From Pseudomonas sp. CHM02 (lineage in GTDB: Bacteria; Pseudomonadota; Gammaproteobacteria; Pseudomonadales; Pseudomonadaceae), in the NCBI RefSeq assembly GCF_000612585.1, contig NZ_JFCA01000045.1, positions 1 to 56,184 of the forward strand: 56,184 nt of DNA. Direction: 5' to 3'. Positions 20,360-29,715 of the stretch are shown here, piece after piece. A program made the translations under genes and the position numbers. Positions within the stretch are counted from its first letter, which is position 1. Each line of letters opens with the position of its first letter. The notes below the pieces were generated by a model. The model did not search any database, was not told the DNA's origin, and was given only the letters and a program-made list of their open reading frames with translations.

Positions 20360-21532
20360 ATGCAACTGGTGCTTGAGGTCTGTACTACCGCGGGCGGCGC
20401 GCCGCCGGCTTGCAAGACATTTGATGGTCTCGGCGGTGTGATTGGCCGTGGCTCCGGCTGTGACTGGGTCATTCCTGACGCCGATCGCCTGATTTCCAGC
20501 CACCACGGCTTGGTCAGTTATCGAGAAGGTCGCTACTTCCTGACCGACATCAGCAGCAACGGTATCGGGGTGTCGGGCAGCATGGAGCGCTTGTGCAAGG
20601 GGCAGGCACGGCCCATCGGTGACGGTGACGTGTATCAACTGGGGGCACTGGACATCCGTGCCCGCCTGGTAGTGCATGCTCGGCAGCCGTTTGTCCCGGA
20701 TGACACGATTCCAGACGATGCGTTCCTGGGGCTTGACCCGGTCTACGCACTGGATCGCCAGCAACGGCATGAAGAGTCATCAGCAGAGCTGGACGCCTTG
20801 GATAGATCCACGCCAGCACCGCTCTCGTCGCTTTGCCAGGGGACCGTGGATCGCGATCATTTGGTTGTACCGACGTGGGCCGAACCGGTCAGGGAAGTCC
20901 AGTCTTCTGAGCCCCTGACGGCTGCACCTGTTGCCTCGGAAACCTTCTGGTCGCCGTTCGCGCAAGCATTGGGCATGCAGATGGACACGCTCGATGCGCC
21001 TGAGCGCGAAGCCCTGGCGATCAAGGTGGCAGGTTTGTTCAGACAAACCATCGAAGGTTTGCAACAAAACCTGAGAACCCGTGATGAGCTGAACCGTGAG
21101 ATCAACGGAGCGTTGGCTGTACCAGCACTCAATCCCCGCAACCCGTTGAACGATTGCATCGACGGCCAGGCGGCCATGATATCGCTGCTGGGCGCCGACG
21201 AGCCGGGCCAACTTTCTGCCGGGCAAGCCATTGCCCAGGCCTGTCGTGACTTGCAAGTTCATCAGTTGGCCCTGGTCGTCGCCTGCCGATCTGCCGTACG
21301 CGCTGCATTGGCCGCCTTTGCACCCGGCCCGTTGCTGCTTTGTTTCGAGCGCGAGGGCAAACCCCCCAGGTTTTTCACTGACGGTGTCCATTGGCGAGCG
21401 TACCAACGTCACTATCGACGGCTGACAGATGAGCAACCCTTGGGTGAGCAGTTTTTGCGCAATGACTTTTCCAAAGCCTACGAGGATCAGGTGCGCCTTG
21501 TCTCCATCCTGCATGCCAGGTACCCAGGATGA
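20360..21532 (+). CDS. tagH: T6SS-associated FHA-domain protein TagH
   Basis: 390 residues. An N-terminal FHA domain (about 1-95) carries GVIGRGSGCDWVIPD, SSHHGLVSYREGRYFLTDISSNGIGV. The C-terminal 200 residues are the TagH-specific helical region, ending LLGEQFLRNDFSKAYEDQVRLVS. FHA domains bind phosphothreonine; with the kinase and phosphatase at the operon end it forms the threonine-phosphorylation control loop of the machine. The start at 20360 follows CAGGGG and comes after the stop of the small lipoprotein; the upstream in-frame ATG at 20279 lies inside that gene. Confidence 0.93.
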   Translation: MQLVLEVCTTAGGAPPACKTFDGLGGVIGRGSGCDWVIPDADRLISSHHGLVSYREGRYFLTDISSNGIGVSGSMERLCKGQARPIGDGDVYQLGALDIRARLVVHARQPFVPDDTIPDDAFLGLDPVYALDRQQRHEESSAELDALDRSTPAPLSSLCQGTVDRDHLVVPTWAEPVREVQSSEPLTAAPVASETFWSPFAQALGMQMDTLDAPEREALAIKVAGLFRQTIEGLQQNLRTRDELNREINGALAVPALNPRNPLNDCIDGQAAMISLLGADEPGQLSAGQAIAQACRDLQVHQLALVVACRSAVRAALAAFAPGPLLLCFEREGKPPRFFTDGVHWRAYQRHYRRLTDEQPLGEQFLRNDFSKAYEDQVRLVSILHARYPG

Positions 21533-22023
21533 TGTGCATGTCTCGAATCGCTGTTACGTCAACGCTGCTAGCGCTGGGCCTGCTGGCCGGCTGCAGCACC
21601 CTGTCCCCTTTTTCTACCCTCACCAAGCTGGACCTCGCGTTGACGGCCAGCGAAGGGGTCAACCCCGATCTGCACGGCCGTCCCTCGCCCGTGGTGGTGC
21701 ATCTGCTTGAGCTGCAGCACCCCGTGGCCTTTGAAAACGCCGACTTCTTCAGCCTGTACGACCGCGCCGAGCAGACTCTGCCCAAGGATTGGGTCAGCCG
21801 CGAGGAATTGGAGCTGCGTCCCGGCCAACAGCTGGCGCTCAAGCTCAGCGTCCAGCCACGAAGCCGCTATGTCGGTGTACTGGCGGCCTATCGCGACTTG
21901 CCCCATGTGCAATGGCGGCTGGTGTTGCCCGTGGCCCCAGGTCAACTGACCCGCGCCGCAATGGTGCTGGACCAGACCGGTGTCCGGATGGCAACGCCTC
22001 AAACCGACGAAGCGAGGGAATGA
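21529..22023 (+). CDS. tssJ: T6SS outer-membrane lipoprotein TssJ
   Basis: 164 residues with a lipoprotein signal peptide ending LLAGC (Cys near residue 22), followed by a beta-sandwich domain with the VVVHLLELQ segment and FFSLYDRAEQTLPKDWVSREELELRPGQ typical of TssJ. It anchors the TssLM membrane complex to the outer membrane. The first ATG overlaps the tagH stop; an internal ATG at 21538 is also reasonable and gives a shorter n-region. HSI-2 equivalent: lip2. Confidence 0.92.
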   Translation: MMCMSRIAVTSTLLALGLLAGCSTLSPFSTLTKLDLALTASEGVNPDLHGRPSPVVVHLLELQHPVAFENADFFSLYDRAEQTLPKDWVSREELELRPGQQLALKLSVQPRSRYVGVLAAYRDLPHVQWRLVLPVAPGQLTRAAMVLDQTGVRMATPQTDEARE

Positions 22024-22024
22024 A

Positions 22025-23353
22025 ATGCAGATTCATAACGTTATCTGGCAAGAAGGCATGCTGCTGAGGCCCCAGCACCTGCAGCACAATGATCGCTACT
22101 ACCATCGCCAACTCAACCGCACACGCCTGTTGAGCAGTGACGCCTGGGGGTTCCTGACCCTGGACGTCGATGTGCAATACCTCAACCTCGGCAAGGTCGT
22201 GGTCAACCAGGCCAGCGGTGTGTTGCCGGACGGCAGTCTGTTCGAGCTGAGCGGCGCAATGGAGCCCCTGGTGCTGCAGGTACCTGCCAATGCCGGCAGG
22301 CAAGCGGTGTACCTCGCCTTGCCGCTGGCGACTGACAATCAGGTTGAAGTGCGCAGGAAGGAGCAAGGCGATGTCCTGGCGCGCTATGTGGCCTGTGAAA
22401 CGGAGATCGGCGACTCCAATGCCGGTGTCGATTCCCGCTGTCAGGTCCACTGTGCACGTCCTGATCTGCGCCTGCTGCTGGGGGAGCAGCCCAGTGATCC
22501 CTTCTACGTGAAACTCCAGGTTGCACAGGTCCAGGATTCGACCCAGGAAGGAGGTGTAAGGCTGGATGAAGATTTTGTGCCGACGTTCATCCATCTCCAG
22601 GGGTCGGGGTACGTGTCGTCATGCGTCAAGGAGGTGATCAGCCTGCTGGCGACCCGTGGCGATGCGATTGCCGCGCGTATTCAGGGCAGCGGCGCGTCTG
22701 CGGGGGCGCAGGTCGGCGATTTCCTGATGCTGCAATTGATCAATCGTGCGGAGCTGATCTTGCGTCATTACCTGAGCCAGGCCCAGGTCCGCCCGGAGGC
22801 GTTGTATCGGGAGTTGCTGGCGATTCTGGGTGAGCTGTCGACGTTCGCCACCGACAACAAACGTGCGCAATGGGTGCCGCATTACCAGCATGGTGATCAA
22901 GGGACAAGCTTTCGCGGCCTGATGGAAGGTCTTCGCACAGTGCTGTCGCTGGTACTGGAGCAACATGCCATCGAACTGACGTTGCAACAGCGCCAGTACG
23001 GGGTGCTGGTCTGCCCGGTGAGCGATCTCAAATTACTGGGCGCGGCCACGTTCATTTTGGCGGCTACCGCCCAGTGCGACTCGGAGGAGTTGCGCCATCG
23101 CCTGCCGGCGCATCTCAAGATCGGCCCGGTGGAACGCATCCGTGAGCTGGTGAACCTGCACCTCGCGGGCATCAAGGTCACACCGTTGCCGGTAGCGCCG
23201 CGGCAGATCCCGTTTCACGCCGGCAAGACCTATTTCATGCTCGAACTCAGTCCCCGTGACATTGCGCAGTTGGAGCAATCAGGTGGCTTCGCCTTCCACG
23301 CCAGCGGCGAGTTCGCCGAGCTGGAACTCGACTTCTGGGCTATCAGGAACTGA
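22025..23353 (+). CDS. tssK: T6SS baseplate-membrane connector TssK
   Basis: 442 residues, full length. The N-terminal signature VIWQEGMLLRPQHLQHNDRYYHRQLN is diagnostic. TssK trimers link the TssEFG wedge to the TssL-TssM membrane complex. The start lies one base after the tssJ stop. The last residues SGEFAELELDFWAIRN are the conserved C-terminal beta-strand region. Confidence 0.96.
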   Translation: MQIHNVIWQEGMLLRPQHLQHNDRYYHRQLNRTRLLSSDAWGFLTLDVDVQYLNLGKVVVNQASGVLPDGSLFELSGAMEPLVLQVPANAGRQAVYLALPLATDNQVEVRRKEQGDVLARYVACETEIGDSNAGVDSRCQVHCARPDLRLLLGEQPSDPFYVKLQVAQVQDSTQEGGVRLDEDFVPTFIHLQGSGYVSSCVKEVISLLATRGDAIAARIQGSGASAGAQVGDFLMLQLINRAELILRHYLSQAQVRPEALYRELLAILGELSTFATDNKRAQWVPHYQHGDQGTSFRGLMEGLRTVLSLVLEQHAIELTLQQRQYGVLVCPVSDLKLLGAATFILAATAQCDSEELRHRLPAHLKIGPVERIRELVNLHLAGIKVTPLPVAPRQIPFHAGKTYFMLELSPRDIAQLEQSGGFAFHASGEFAELELDFWAIRN

Positions 23354-23358
23354 ACACC

Positions 23359-24222
23359 ATGACTAGGGACAGTGAATACCCGCAGGACGAAAAAACCGTG
23401 CTGCTTGACCGTGAAGGTCGGGGCCCGGTGAGGGGGGCGGTCACGGACTGCCCGTCGCCGCCACGCATCGAGCAACTGGAAGACCGCATGATCTATAGCG
23501 CCCATCTGCAGGGCGCACCACGCTTCAACATGGGGCCCAACATCCTGTTGGCCGCGGCCTGGGAGCTCTTGCTGCAGGTTGTCCAGCTCAAGGCCGGTCC
23601 CGGTCGGGAAAGCCTGCAGGCGCTCAATGACCAGCTTTCATCGGGAATCAACGCGTTTGAGACACGTGCGTTGCACCAGGGGGCGCAGAGCAGTCAGGTG
23701 ATGTCAGCGCGTTATGTGCTGTGCAGTGTGATTGATGAAGCCGTGGTCACCACATCCTGGGGCAGTCGCAGCGACTGGTCGAAGACCAGCCTGTTGAGCC
23801 GGTTCCACAATGAAACCTTCGGCGGTGAAAAGTTCTTCCAACTGCTGGAGCGTTTGTCCCGCGACCCCGTCAAGCATGTGGCCATGCTGGAGCTTATGTA
23901 CGTATGCCTGTCGCTGGGGTTCGAAGGTAGATATCGCGTCATGGAGCGGGGAAGGGTTGAGCTTGAAACCCTGCACGATGCGGTGTACCGCCAGATCAGG
24001 CATGTGCGAGGTGATCGGCTGCCGGTATGCGCTTTGCCAGAAACGGGCAGGGCATCTCGGGCGCCAATACGCCTTGTCTCCATCACCTCGGTGGCCCTCT
24101 GCGTACTCGCGTGTTTGCTCGTGATGTATTCAGGGTTTGCCTGGATGCTGGGGCAGGAACGCATGACGGCGCTTCAACCCTTTCAATCTTCGGTGCCGGG
24201 TCCGTCTCGGACGCCCTTGTAA
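23359..24222 (+). CDS. tssL: T6SS membrane protein TssL (DotU/IcmH)
   Basis: 287 residues: a soluble cytoplasmic helical domain with NPLLAAA-type NILLAAAWELLLQV and the SARYVLCSVIDEAVVTTSWG and FHNETFGGEKFFQLLERL signatures, then a single C-terminal transmembrane helix (about 239-264). There is no OmpA-like peptidoglycan-binding extension, so anchoring must come from another protein. It partners TssM in the inner membrane. Confidence 0.95.
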   Translation: MTRDSEYPQDEKTVLLDREGRGPVRGAVTDCPSPPRIEQLEDRMIYSAHLQGAPRFNMGPNILLAAAWELLLQVVQLKAGPGRESLQALNDQLSSGINAFETRALHQGAQSSQVMSARYVLCSVIDEAVVTTSWGSRSDWSKTSLLSRFHNETFGGEKFFQLLERLSRDPVKHVAMLELMYVCLSLGFEGRYRVMERGRVELETLHDAVYRQIRHVRGDRLPVCALPETGRASRAPIRLVSITSVALCVLACLLVMYSGFAWMLGQERMTALQPFQSSVPGPSRTPL

Positions 24223-24237
24223 CGCTGGGAGCAATGT

Positions 24238-27200
24238 ATGAACGCATTCTTCAAGGGCGCGGGCACGCTGCTGCGCAAAAGTTGGGCCTGGAGCCTGTTG
24301 CTGGTGCTCTCCATGACGTTGTTGGTGTGGTTTGCAGGGCCTTTGCTGGCGGTGGATGACTACCGTTTCTGGCAAAGCCCGACCGCCCGATTGCTGACCA
24401 TCAGTGGGCTGTTGTTGCTATGGGGACTCGCGATGGCAGGCGTGGGGGCACGCCGCACCGTTCGACCGGAATCGCCTGCACACCCTGAACGTCATCAGCG
24501 GCTGGGGTTGATCAGCGACGAAGTCAGGCACGTGCGGGGGCGCTTCAAAGAGGCCCTGCAGAGGTTGAAGACTTCCCGCCAATATGGCGAGCACAGCGAA
24601 CGTTGGCGCAATGAGCTGCCCTGGTACCTGTTGATTGGCGAGCGGGGCAGTGGCAAGACTGCCTTGCTGGGCGCCTGCGGGCTACAGCCGCTACAGCACC
24701 GGGCCGAAGCAGCGCTTGCGGGCACTGCCGCCTACTGTGACTGGTACTTTGCCGATGACGCCGTGATGGTCGAAATGGCGAGCCGTTATCTGGACCAACC
24801 CGAGCCTTCGGTAGATGGGGCGGGCTGGTCGACATTGCTCGGCCAGCTTAAATCGTGGCGCAGGACAAGGCCGCTCAATGGCGTGGTGGTGACGCTGTCC
24901 GTCGATACGCTTTTGCGTAGCAATGAACACGACCTGCAACTCCACGCGCGCCACGTTCGTACCCGCTTGCAGGATATCCAGCAGACACTGCATGTGGATG
25001 TGCCGGTGTACCTGGTGTTGACCCAGGCTGATCGGCTGGCCGGGTTTGTGGAGTTCTTCGATGCGCAACAGGGCGACAGCAGCGAAGATGTACTGGGCGG
25101 ACATCTGGGCGCAGGCGCGGCCGAGATGGATCTCGCCGAGGTACGCGATGCATTCGAGGCGCTGTTGCAACGCCTGGGCGCTGAGCTGATCCCGCGCCTG
25201 CATCAGGAACGCAGCCTTGAGCGACGGGGCCTGATGCTGGACCTTCCTCAGCAGGTCGCGCGCCTCGGCGATAACCTGTGCCTGTTTATCGAGACAGCGT
25301 TTTCCGCTCACCGCCATCAGCGTATCAAGGGTTTGCGAGGGTTCTACCTGACCTGTGGGAAGACCGACGATGTTCGTCCCCGGTTCGTCCTGGGCCTGTT
25401 CAATCGAGTGATTGTTGCTGAGGCGGATCTCGCCGGGCTGCAGACCCCGGAGCGACGGCGCATACGTCAACGCCACGGTTTGTCGGCCCTGGCTGCATCA
25501 GTCCTCATCGCCGCGGCGGGGGCCTTATGGATACACAGTTACTCGTTCAACGATCAGCGGCTGGTTCAACTGCTGACGTTGAGCAAGCCCACGTCCTCTA
25601 TCCCGGACGCGGACCTGGCGTTGCTGGCGTTGTTGGACAGTCGCTGGGCTGCGACGCAGGTATTCCCACCAGTGGCAGAAGCGCGATGGGTTGATCGGGC
25701 CGGTTTGTATCAGGGAGAAGTGAGTCGTCCAGTGCTGAGGCGCGCCTATGAGCAAACCTTGCATCAGCAGTTGCTGCCCTATGTGACCACCCGGCTCGAA
25801 GAGCAGGTGCGCGCCAGCCTGGGAAACCGTGAGCGGCTGCTGGACAACTTGCGCGCCTACCTGATGCTCAACCTGCCAGAGCGGCGTGATAAGGCCTGGC
25901 TGGCAGAGCATGTGGATGCCCAATGGGCGGTCGGGTACGTTGGCGACCTTTCAGTGCATAAGCGCTTGGGTGAACACGTCGTACGGCTCCTCGAGCAAGG
26001 GTTCCTGACGCCGTTGAACGATGAGTTGGTCGCCCAGGCTCGCCTGGCATTGCGCGGTGAGTCACTGGCTGACGTGGTCTACCGGGCGTTGCGGGACCAG
26101 GCGCGAAACCTGGAGCCTTACCGCCTGCCCGAAGGTCCGGCGTTCTCCCGGACTGAGCCAGCCATCCCGGGTTTCTACAGCAAGAAATACCTGCAGTTTT
26201 TCGAAACCCAGGGGCCCCGGTTGGTCAACGCCATTGCCCAGGATAACTGGGTGTTAGGGGAAGCCACCGAACTGAGCGTCATGGAACTGCGCAAGCTGAT
26301 GCTGGCGCTGGAGCAGCGCTATTTCAGTGAATACGCCGATGCCTGGAGTGACGCTTTGGGGCGAGTCAGGCTGCTGGAAAGTGACAACCTGAGACAGGGT
26401 GCGGAACAGCTCGCGAGCCTTACCTCCGCTCAATCGGCGTTGCTGCAGATAGTGCAGCAGGTACGTGAAAACACGCGGCTGATGCCGACGCATCAGCCGC
26501 TCGGCGAATGGGGAGCGACGGCATCCAGCGTGATCGACACGGCATTACCGCGCCAAGTGCTGCCTGATAGCGCCCGACGTGCGTTGCAGCGCCGCTTCGA
26601 GCCCTTGCACCAGTTGCTTGATGAAGAGCAGAACCCCGGCGGCGAGTTGACGCAGGCATTGCGCTTGCTCGATGAGCTGCACGTGCAATTGTCGACACTG
26701 AACCGCGACAGTTCGCCGGAACAGGCAGCCTTCAAGATCGCCAGGCAACGGATGGATGGGCAGCAGCCGTTATTGGGCAACCTGCGTGATGCGGCGGCGC
26801 GTTTGCCGCAGCCGCTCAGGGCCTGGTTCGAGGGGATTGCCGAGCAAAGCTGGCGTCATCTGCTGGATGACGCCTATGGGTACGTGAATCAGCGTTACCA
26901 GAGCGAAGTCCATGGCTTTTATGTGAAGGCGATCCAGCACCGGTACCCGTTCAATGCCCATGCCGGCAGCGATATCGCCCTGGGTGATTTCCATGCATTC
27001 TTCAAGCCGCGGGGGACCCTGGAGCGTTTTTATGACGGCTACTTGCGGTCGTTCGTCAGCGTCGAGGGTAACCGCTATCGCTTGCGTGCCTTGGAGGGGC
27101 GCAGCCTGCCGATGTCGCGTTCGTTGCTGGACCAACTGACCAGGGCCCAGACCATTCGGCAGGGTTTTTTCAGTGAGGACCAGGGCGATTGGTCGGTCCG

Positions 27201-27582
27201 CTTCACGCTGGCGCCCTACAGCCTGGACCAGGCCGTCAGCCGGGCGACGCTGCAAGTGGGCGGTCAGCAATTGGAGTATCGTCACGGCCCGATCGTGCCA
27301 ATGGCTTTCGATTGGCCGAACGAGGCAGGCAACGGTCGCAGCAGCCTGGTACTGGAGCGTGGTGCGGAACGACCATTGGGCATCGAAAAAGACCGTGGTG
27401 CCTGGTCGCTGTTCCGGTTGTTCGACCTGATGCAAAGCGAGCCAGCGAACGGCAGGGACGCGCAGATACTCAAGGCCGAGCTGGCCGGCCTGCGTGCCAA
27501 TTACCTGCTCACCAGCCAACGGAACCCCAGCCCCTTCCAGATGGCGACATGGCGCACCTTCCGTCTGCCGGAGCAATTATGA
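24238..27582 (+). CDS. tssM: T6SS membrane protein TssM (IcmF)
   Basis: 1114 residues. Two N-terminal transmembrane helices (about 15-39 and 52-69), a cytoplasmic NTPase-like domain with an intact Walker A GERGSGKT (134-141), a third helix near 414-435, then a large periplasmic domain. The C-terminal FDWPNEAGNGRSSLVLE and WSLFRLFDLM are the conserved TssJ-contacting region. Forms the trans-envelope channel with TssJ and TssL. The stop overlaps the phosphatase start (ATGA). Confidence 0.96.
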   Translation: MNAFFKGAGTLLRKSWAWSLLLVLSMTLLVWFAGPLLAVDDYRFWQSPTARLLTISGLLLLWGLAMAGVGARRTVRPESPAHPERHQRLGLISDEVRHVRGRFKEALQRLKTSRQYGEHSERWRNELPWYLLIGERGSGKTALLGACGLQPLQHRAEAALAGTAAYCDWYFADDAVMVEMASRYLDQPEPSVDGAGWSTLLGQLKSWRRTRPLNGVVVTLSVDTLLRSNEHDLQLHARHVRTRLQDIQQTLHVDVPVYLVLTQADRLAGFVEFFDAQQGDSSEDVLGGHLGAGAAEMDLAEVRDAFEALLQRLGAELIPRLHQERSLERRGLMLDLPQQVARLGDNLCLFIETAFSAHRHQRIKGLRGFYLTCGKTDDVRPRFVLGLFNRVIVAEADLAGLQTPERRRIRQRHGLSALAASVLIAAAGALWIHSYSFNDQRLVQLLTLSKPTSSIPDADLALLALLDSRWAATQVFPPVAEARWVDRAGLYQGEVSRPVLRRAYEQTLHQQLLPYVTTRLEEQVRASLGNRERLLDNLRAYLMLNLPERRDKAWLAEHVDAQWAVGYVGDLSVHKRLGEHVVRLLEQGFLTPLNDELVAQARLALRGESLADVVYRALRDQARNLEPYRLPEGPAFSRTEPAIPGFYSKKYLQFFETQGPRLVNAIAQDNWVLGEATELSVMELRKLMLALEQRYFSEYADAWSDALGRVRLLESDNLRQGAEQLASLTSAQSALLQIVQQVRENTRLMPTHQPLGEWGATASSVIDTALPRQVLPDSARRALQRRFEPLHQLLDEEQNPGGELTQALRLLDELHVQLSTLNRDSSPEQAAFKIARQRMDGQQPLLGNLRDAAARLPQPLRAWFEGIAEQSWRHLLDDAYGYVNQRYQSEVHGFYVKAIQHRYPFNAHAGSDIALGDFHAFFKPRGTLERFYDGYLRSFVSVEGNRYRLRALEGRSLPMSRSLLDQLTRAQTIRQGFFSEDQGDWSVRFTLAPYSLDQAVSRATLQVGGQQLEYRHGPIVPMAFDWPNEAGNGRSSLVLERGAERPLGIEKDRGAWSLFRLFDLMQSEPANGRDAQILKAELAGLRANYLLTSQRNPSPFQMATWRTFRLPEQL

Positions 27583-28292
27583 GCCCGGCACATCCTTGGC
27601 AAAGTGCCGGGCGCACTGCGCAAGGCAAGGGGCGCGAGCGCAACGAGGATGCCTTGCTCGATTGCCCGCAACGCGGCTGTTGGGCGGTCGCTGACGGCAT
27701 GGGTGGCCATCAGGCCGGGAACGTCGCCAGTCAGCGGGTGGTCAGCAGTCTTGCCGCACTGCCAGGCCTCGGCGGCTTCGATCAACGCATCGACGCCGTC
27801 CGCCGCTGCCTGCGCGGCCTCGACAGCCGCTTGCAACCTACCGATGACCTGACCGGCATCGTGGGCAGTACGGTGGTTGTGCTGCTGCTCGAACAGGGGC
27901 GTGCAGCCTGTATCTGGGCAGGGGACAGCCGATGCTACCTCTGGCGCGGTCGGTGTTTGTACCAGCTGTCGCGCGATCACTCCTTGCAGCAGCAACTGAT
28001 GGATAAACAGCAACTGAGCCGGGAACGGGCGCGGGCTCATCCAGACGCCAGGGCCTTGACCCGTGCCATTGGTGCCCGACAGCCACTGTGCCTTGAGATA
28101 CTGGAGTTTGGCACTCAGCCCGGCGACGTGTTTTTACTGTGCAGCGATGGCCTGTACCAAGGGCTCAGCCACCGCGACCTGGGGACCGCAATGAGTGCCG
28201 GTACGCCGCGTCGGGTGGTGGAACGGTTGTTCAGCGACGTGTTGCGGGGGGCGGCGCTGGATGACCTTACCGCCGTGGTGGTCCAGCGATGA
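27579..28292 (+). CDS. T6SS-associated PP2C-family Ser/Thr phosphatase (PppA/Stp1 type)
   Basis: 237 residues with the PPM/PP2C motifs: RNEDALLD (21-28), VADGMGGHQAGN (37-48), the metal-binding CIWAGDSRCYLW, DVFLLCSDGLYQGLS and the terminal DDLTAVVV. It removes phosphate from threonines placed by the downstream kinase. Chosen start overlaps the tssM stop by 4 bp; a much longer in-frame reading begins within tssM at 27189 and is not credible. HSI-2 equivalent: stp1. Confidence 0.93.
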   Translation: MSPAHPWQSAGRTAQGKGRERNEDALLDCPQRGCWAVADGMGGHQAGNVASQRVVSSLAALPGLGGFDQRIDAVRRCLRGLDSRLQPTDDLTGIVGSTVVVLLLEQGRAACIWAGDSRCYLWRGRCLYQLSRDHSLQQQLMDKQQLSRERARAHPDARALTRAIGARQPLCLEILEFGTQPGDVFLLCSDGLYQGLSHRDLGTAMSAGTPRRVVERLFSDVLRGAALDDLTAVVVQR

Positions 28293-29134
28293 ACGCAGCG
28301 GCGGGGCCGCCGAAACTGCTGGCAGGGCGTTATCAGCTTGAGCGAATCCTCGGCACAGGCGGCATGGGCGTGGTCTATCGCGCCCGCGACCTGCTGCATG
28401 AAGCAGTTGGTGAGCCGGACTGTTGCGTAGCCGTGAAACTGTTGGGCGAGACCCTTTGCGCATCCGCCGATGCGCATCTATTGCTGTACAGCGAGTTCTC
28501 CCTGACCCGCAGCCTGCGCCATGACCACGTGGTACGCGCGTTTGCTTTCGAGGTCGACACGGTCCGGCAGGTGGCATTCTTCACCATGGAAGTGATGCCT
28601 GGCCTGACCCTGGACCGCGTGCTCCCCGAGTGCCCGCAGGGCCTGCCGTGGCAGGCCCTGCAACCCATTGCCCTGCAATTGCTGGACGCGCTGGCCTACA
28701 CCCATCGGCAAGGCGTCCTGCATGGTGATGTGAAACCGGCAAATATCATGGTGGGGGAGCAGGGGGTGCGTTTGTTCGATTTTGGCCTGGCGCACACCGA
28801 GGTGCAGACACGGCCTGGATTGCCAGCCCTGGACCGCAGCCGCTTGAATGCCTGGACGCCTGCCTATGCGGCGCCGGAGTTGATGGCCGGAGGGCTTCTG
28901 TCGACCAGGGCCGACCTGTACGGCGCGGCGTGTGTGCTCTATGAACTCGCCGAAGGGCGGCGCCCCGCCGAGCGCCAACGCAATCAGCCGTTGCCAAGGC
29001 CGAGGCAACTGCCCAGGCAATGCTGGCCTGCATTGCGTTCAGCGTTGGCGATGGACCCCGAGCAGCGAACGGTCAGCGTCACCGAACTGCGCGAAGCGCT
29101 GGGGTGCAAGCGACGTCGCTGGTTCCAGGGCTAG
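28289..29134 (+). CDS. T6SS-associated Ser/Thr protein kinase (PpkA/Stk1 type)
   Basis: 281 residues forming one Hanks-type kinase domain: glycine loop GTGGMGVVY (22-30), VAVK with K50, catalytic loop HGDVKPAN (145-152), DFG (164-166), and an APE motif after the activation segment. No transmembrane helix or extracytoplasmic sensor is visible, unlike PpkA of HSI-1. It would phosphorylate Fha-type targets to trigger assembly. Last gene of the T6SS operon; its stop is 4 bp from a convergent gene, leaving no room for a dedicated terminator. Confidence 0.92.
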   Translation: MNAAAGPPKLLAGRYQLERILGTGGMGVVYRARDLLHEAVGEPDCCVAVKLLGETLCASADAHLLLYSEFSLTRSLRHDHVVRAFAFEVDTVRQVAFFTMEVMPGLTLDRVLPECPQGLPWQALQPIALQLLDALAYTHRQGVLHGDVKPANIMVGEQGVRLFDFGLAHTEVQTRPGLPALDRSRLNAWTPAYAAPELMAGGLLSTRADLYGAACVLYELAEGRRPAERQRNQPLPRPRQLPRQCWPALRSALAMDPEQRTVSVTELREALGCKRRRWFQG

Positions 29135-29138
29135 TGCG

Positions 29139-29468
29139 TCAACCGGCCAGGTCATGCAGCTGGCGGTATTCGTCCCAGCTCAGGCCAGCCATCTGCGCCA
29201 CTTCCTTGTGCACCTCGAGGCGCTGGGCTTCGAAGGCTTCGCAAGAGTCAGCGGTGAGTTTGAGGGTCAGCTCCCAGGCAAACAGGCCCTGGCGCTCGGC
29301 TTCTGCTTCAAAGGCTTCATGCAGGCGCTCGGCGCGGTATTGCGCCAGGGTTTCGCCCTTGGCCTGGGCGGCCAGTGGGTTGAGGCTATTGAGTTCGGTG
29401 GCGACATCGGGATGTTCGTGGAGGAATCTGTCCAGCGCGAGCTGGTGGTTATCACCGGGTTGTGACAA
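29139..29468 (-). CDS. Small conserved hypothetical protein (DUF6388-like)
   Basis: About 109 residues from a TTG start at 29468, which has GGGAG 7 nt upstream; an ATG at 29555 would add 29 residues with no obvious homology or ribosome binding site. The protein is helical and acidic, with LNPLAAQAKGETLAQYRAERLHEAFEAEAERQGLFAWELTLKL and a C-terminal WDEYRQL. It resembles a Pseudomonas family I recall as DUF6388; that name is from memory. Soluble, function unknown. Convergent with the T6SS kinase. Confidence 0.65.
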   Translation of the reverse strand: MSQPGDNHQLALDRFLHEHPDVATELNSLNPLAAQAKGETLAQYRAERLHEAFEAEAERQGLFAWELTLKLTADSCEAFEAQRLEVHKEVAQMAGLSWDEYRQLHDLAG

Positions 29469-29715
29469 GGGCTTGCTCCCAATAAAGGTCAGGGTGACAT
29501 TCGGACAGCCCTCATTGAAGCAGATTCGGCGAGTGCCCCCAGTCGAAACATTCAACTATTTGGAAAAACCTGAGAAATGTCTGTCAGCCGATGCGCAAAA
29601 TTCACCAGGATGGATGGCAAAGGACTTTCGCTCATCGTGCCAGGACGTGTAGCGTTAGCCAGTGTTTACGGCCCTGCCTTCCAGGGACCGTGGGCGATGG
29701 GCAGAGGGATGGGTC

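Noticed and set aside
27189..27578. Long N-terminal extension of the PP2C phosphatase
   Set aside because: It overlaps the conserved end of tssM; PP2C homology begins right after the ATG at 27579.
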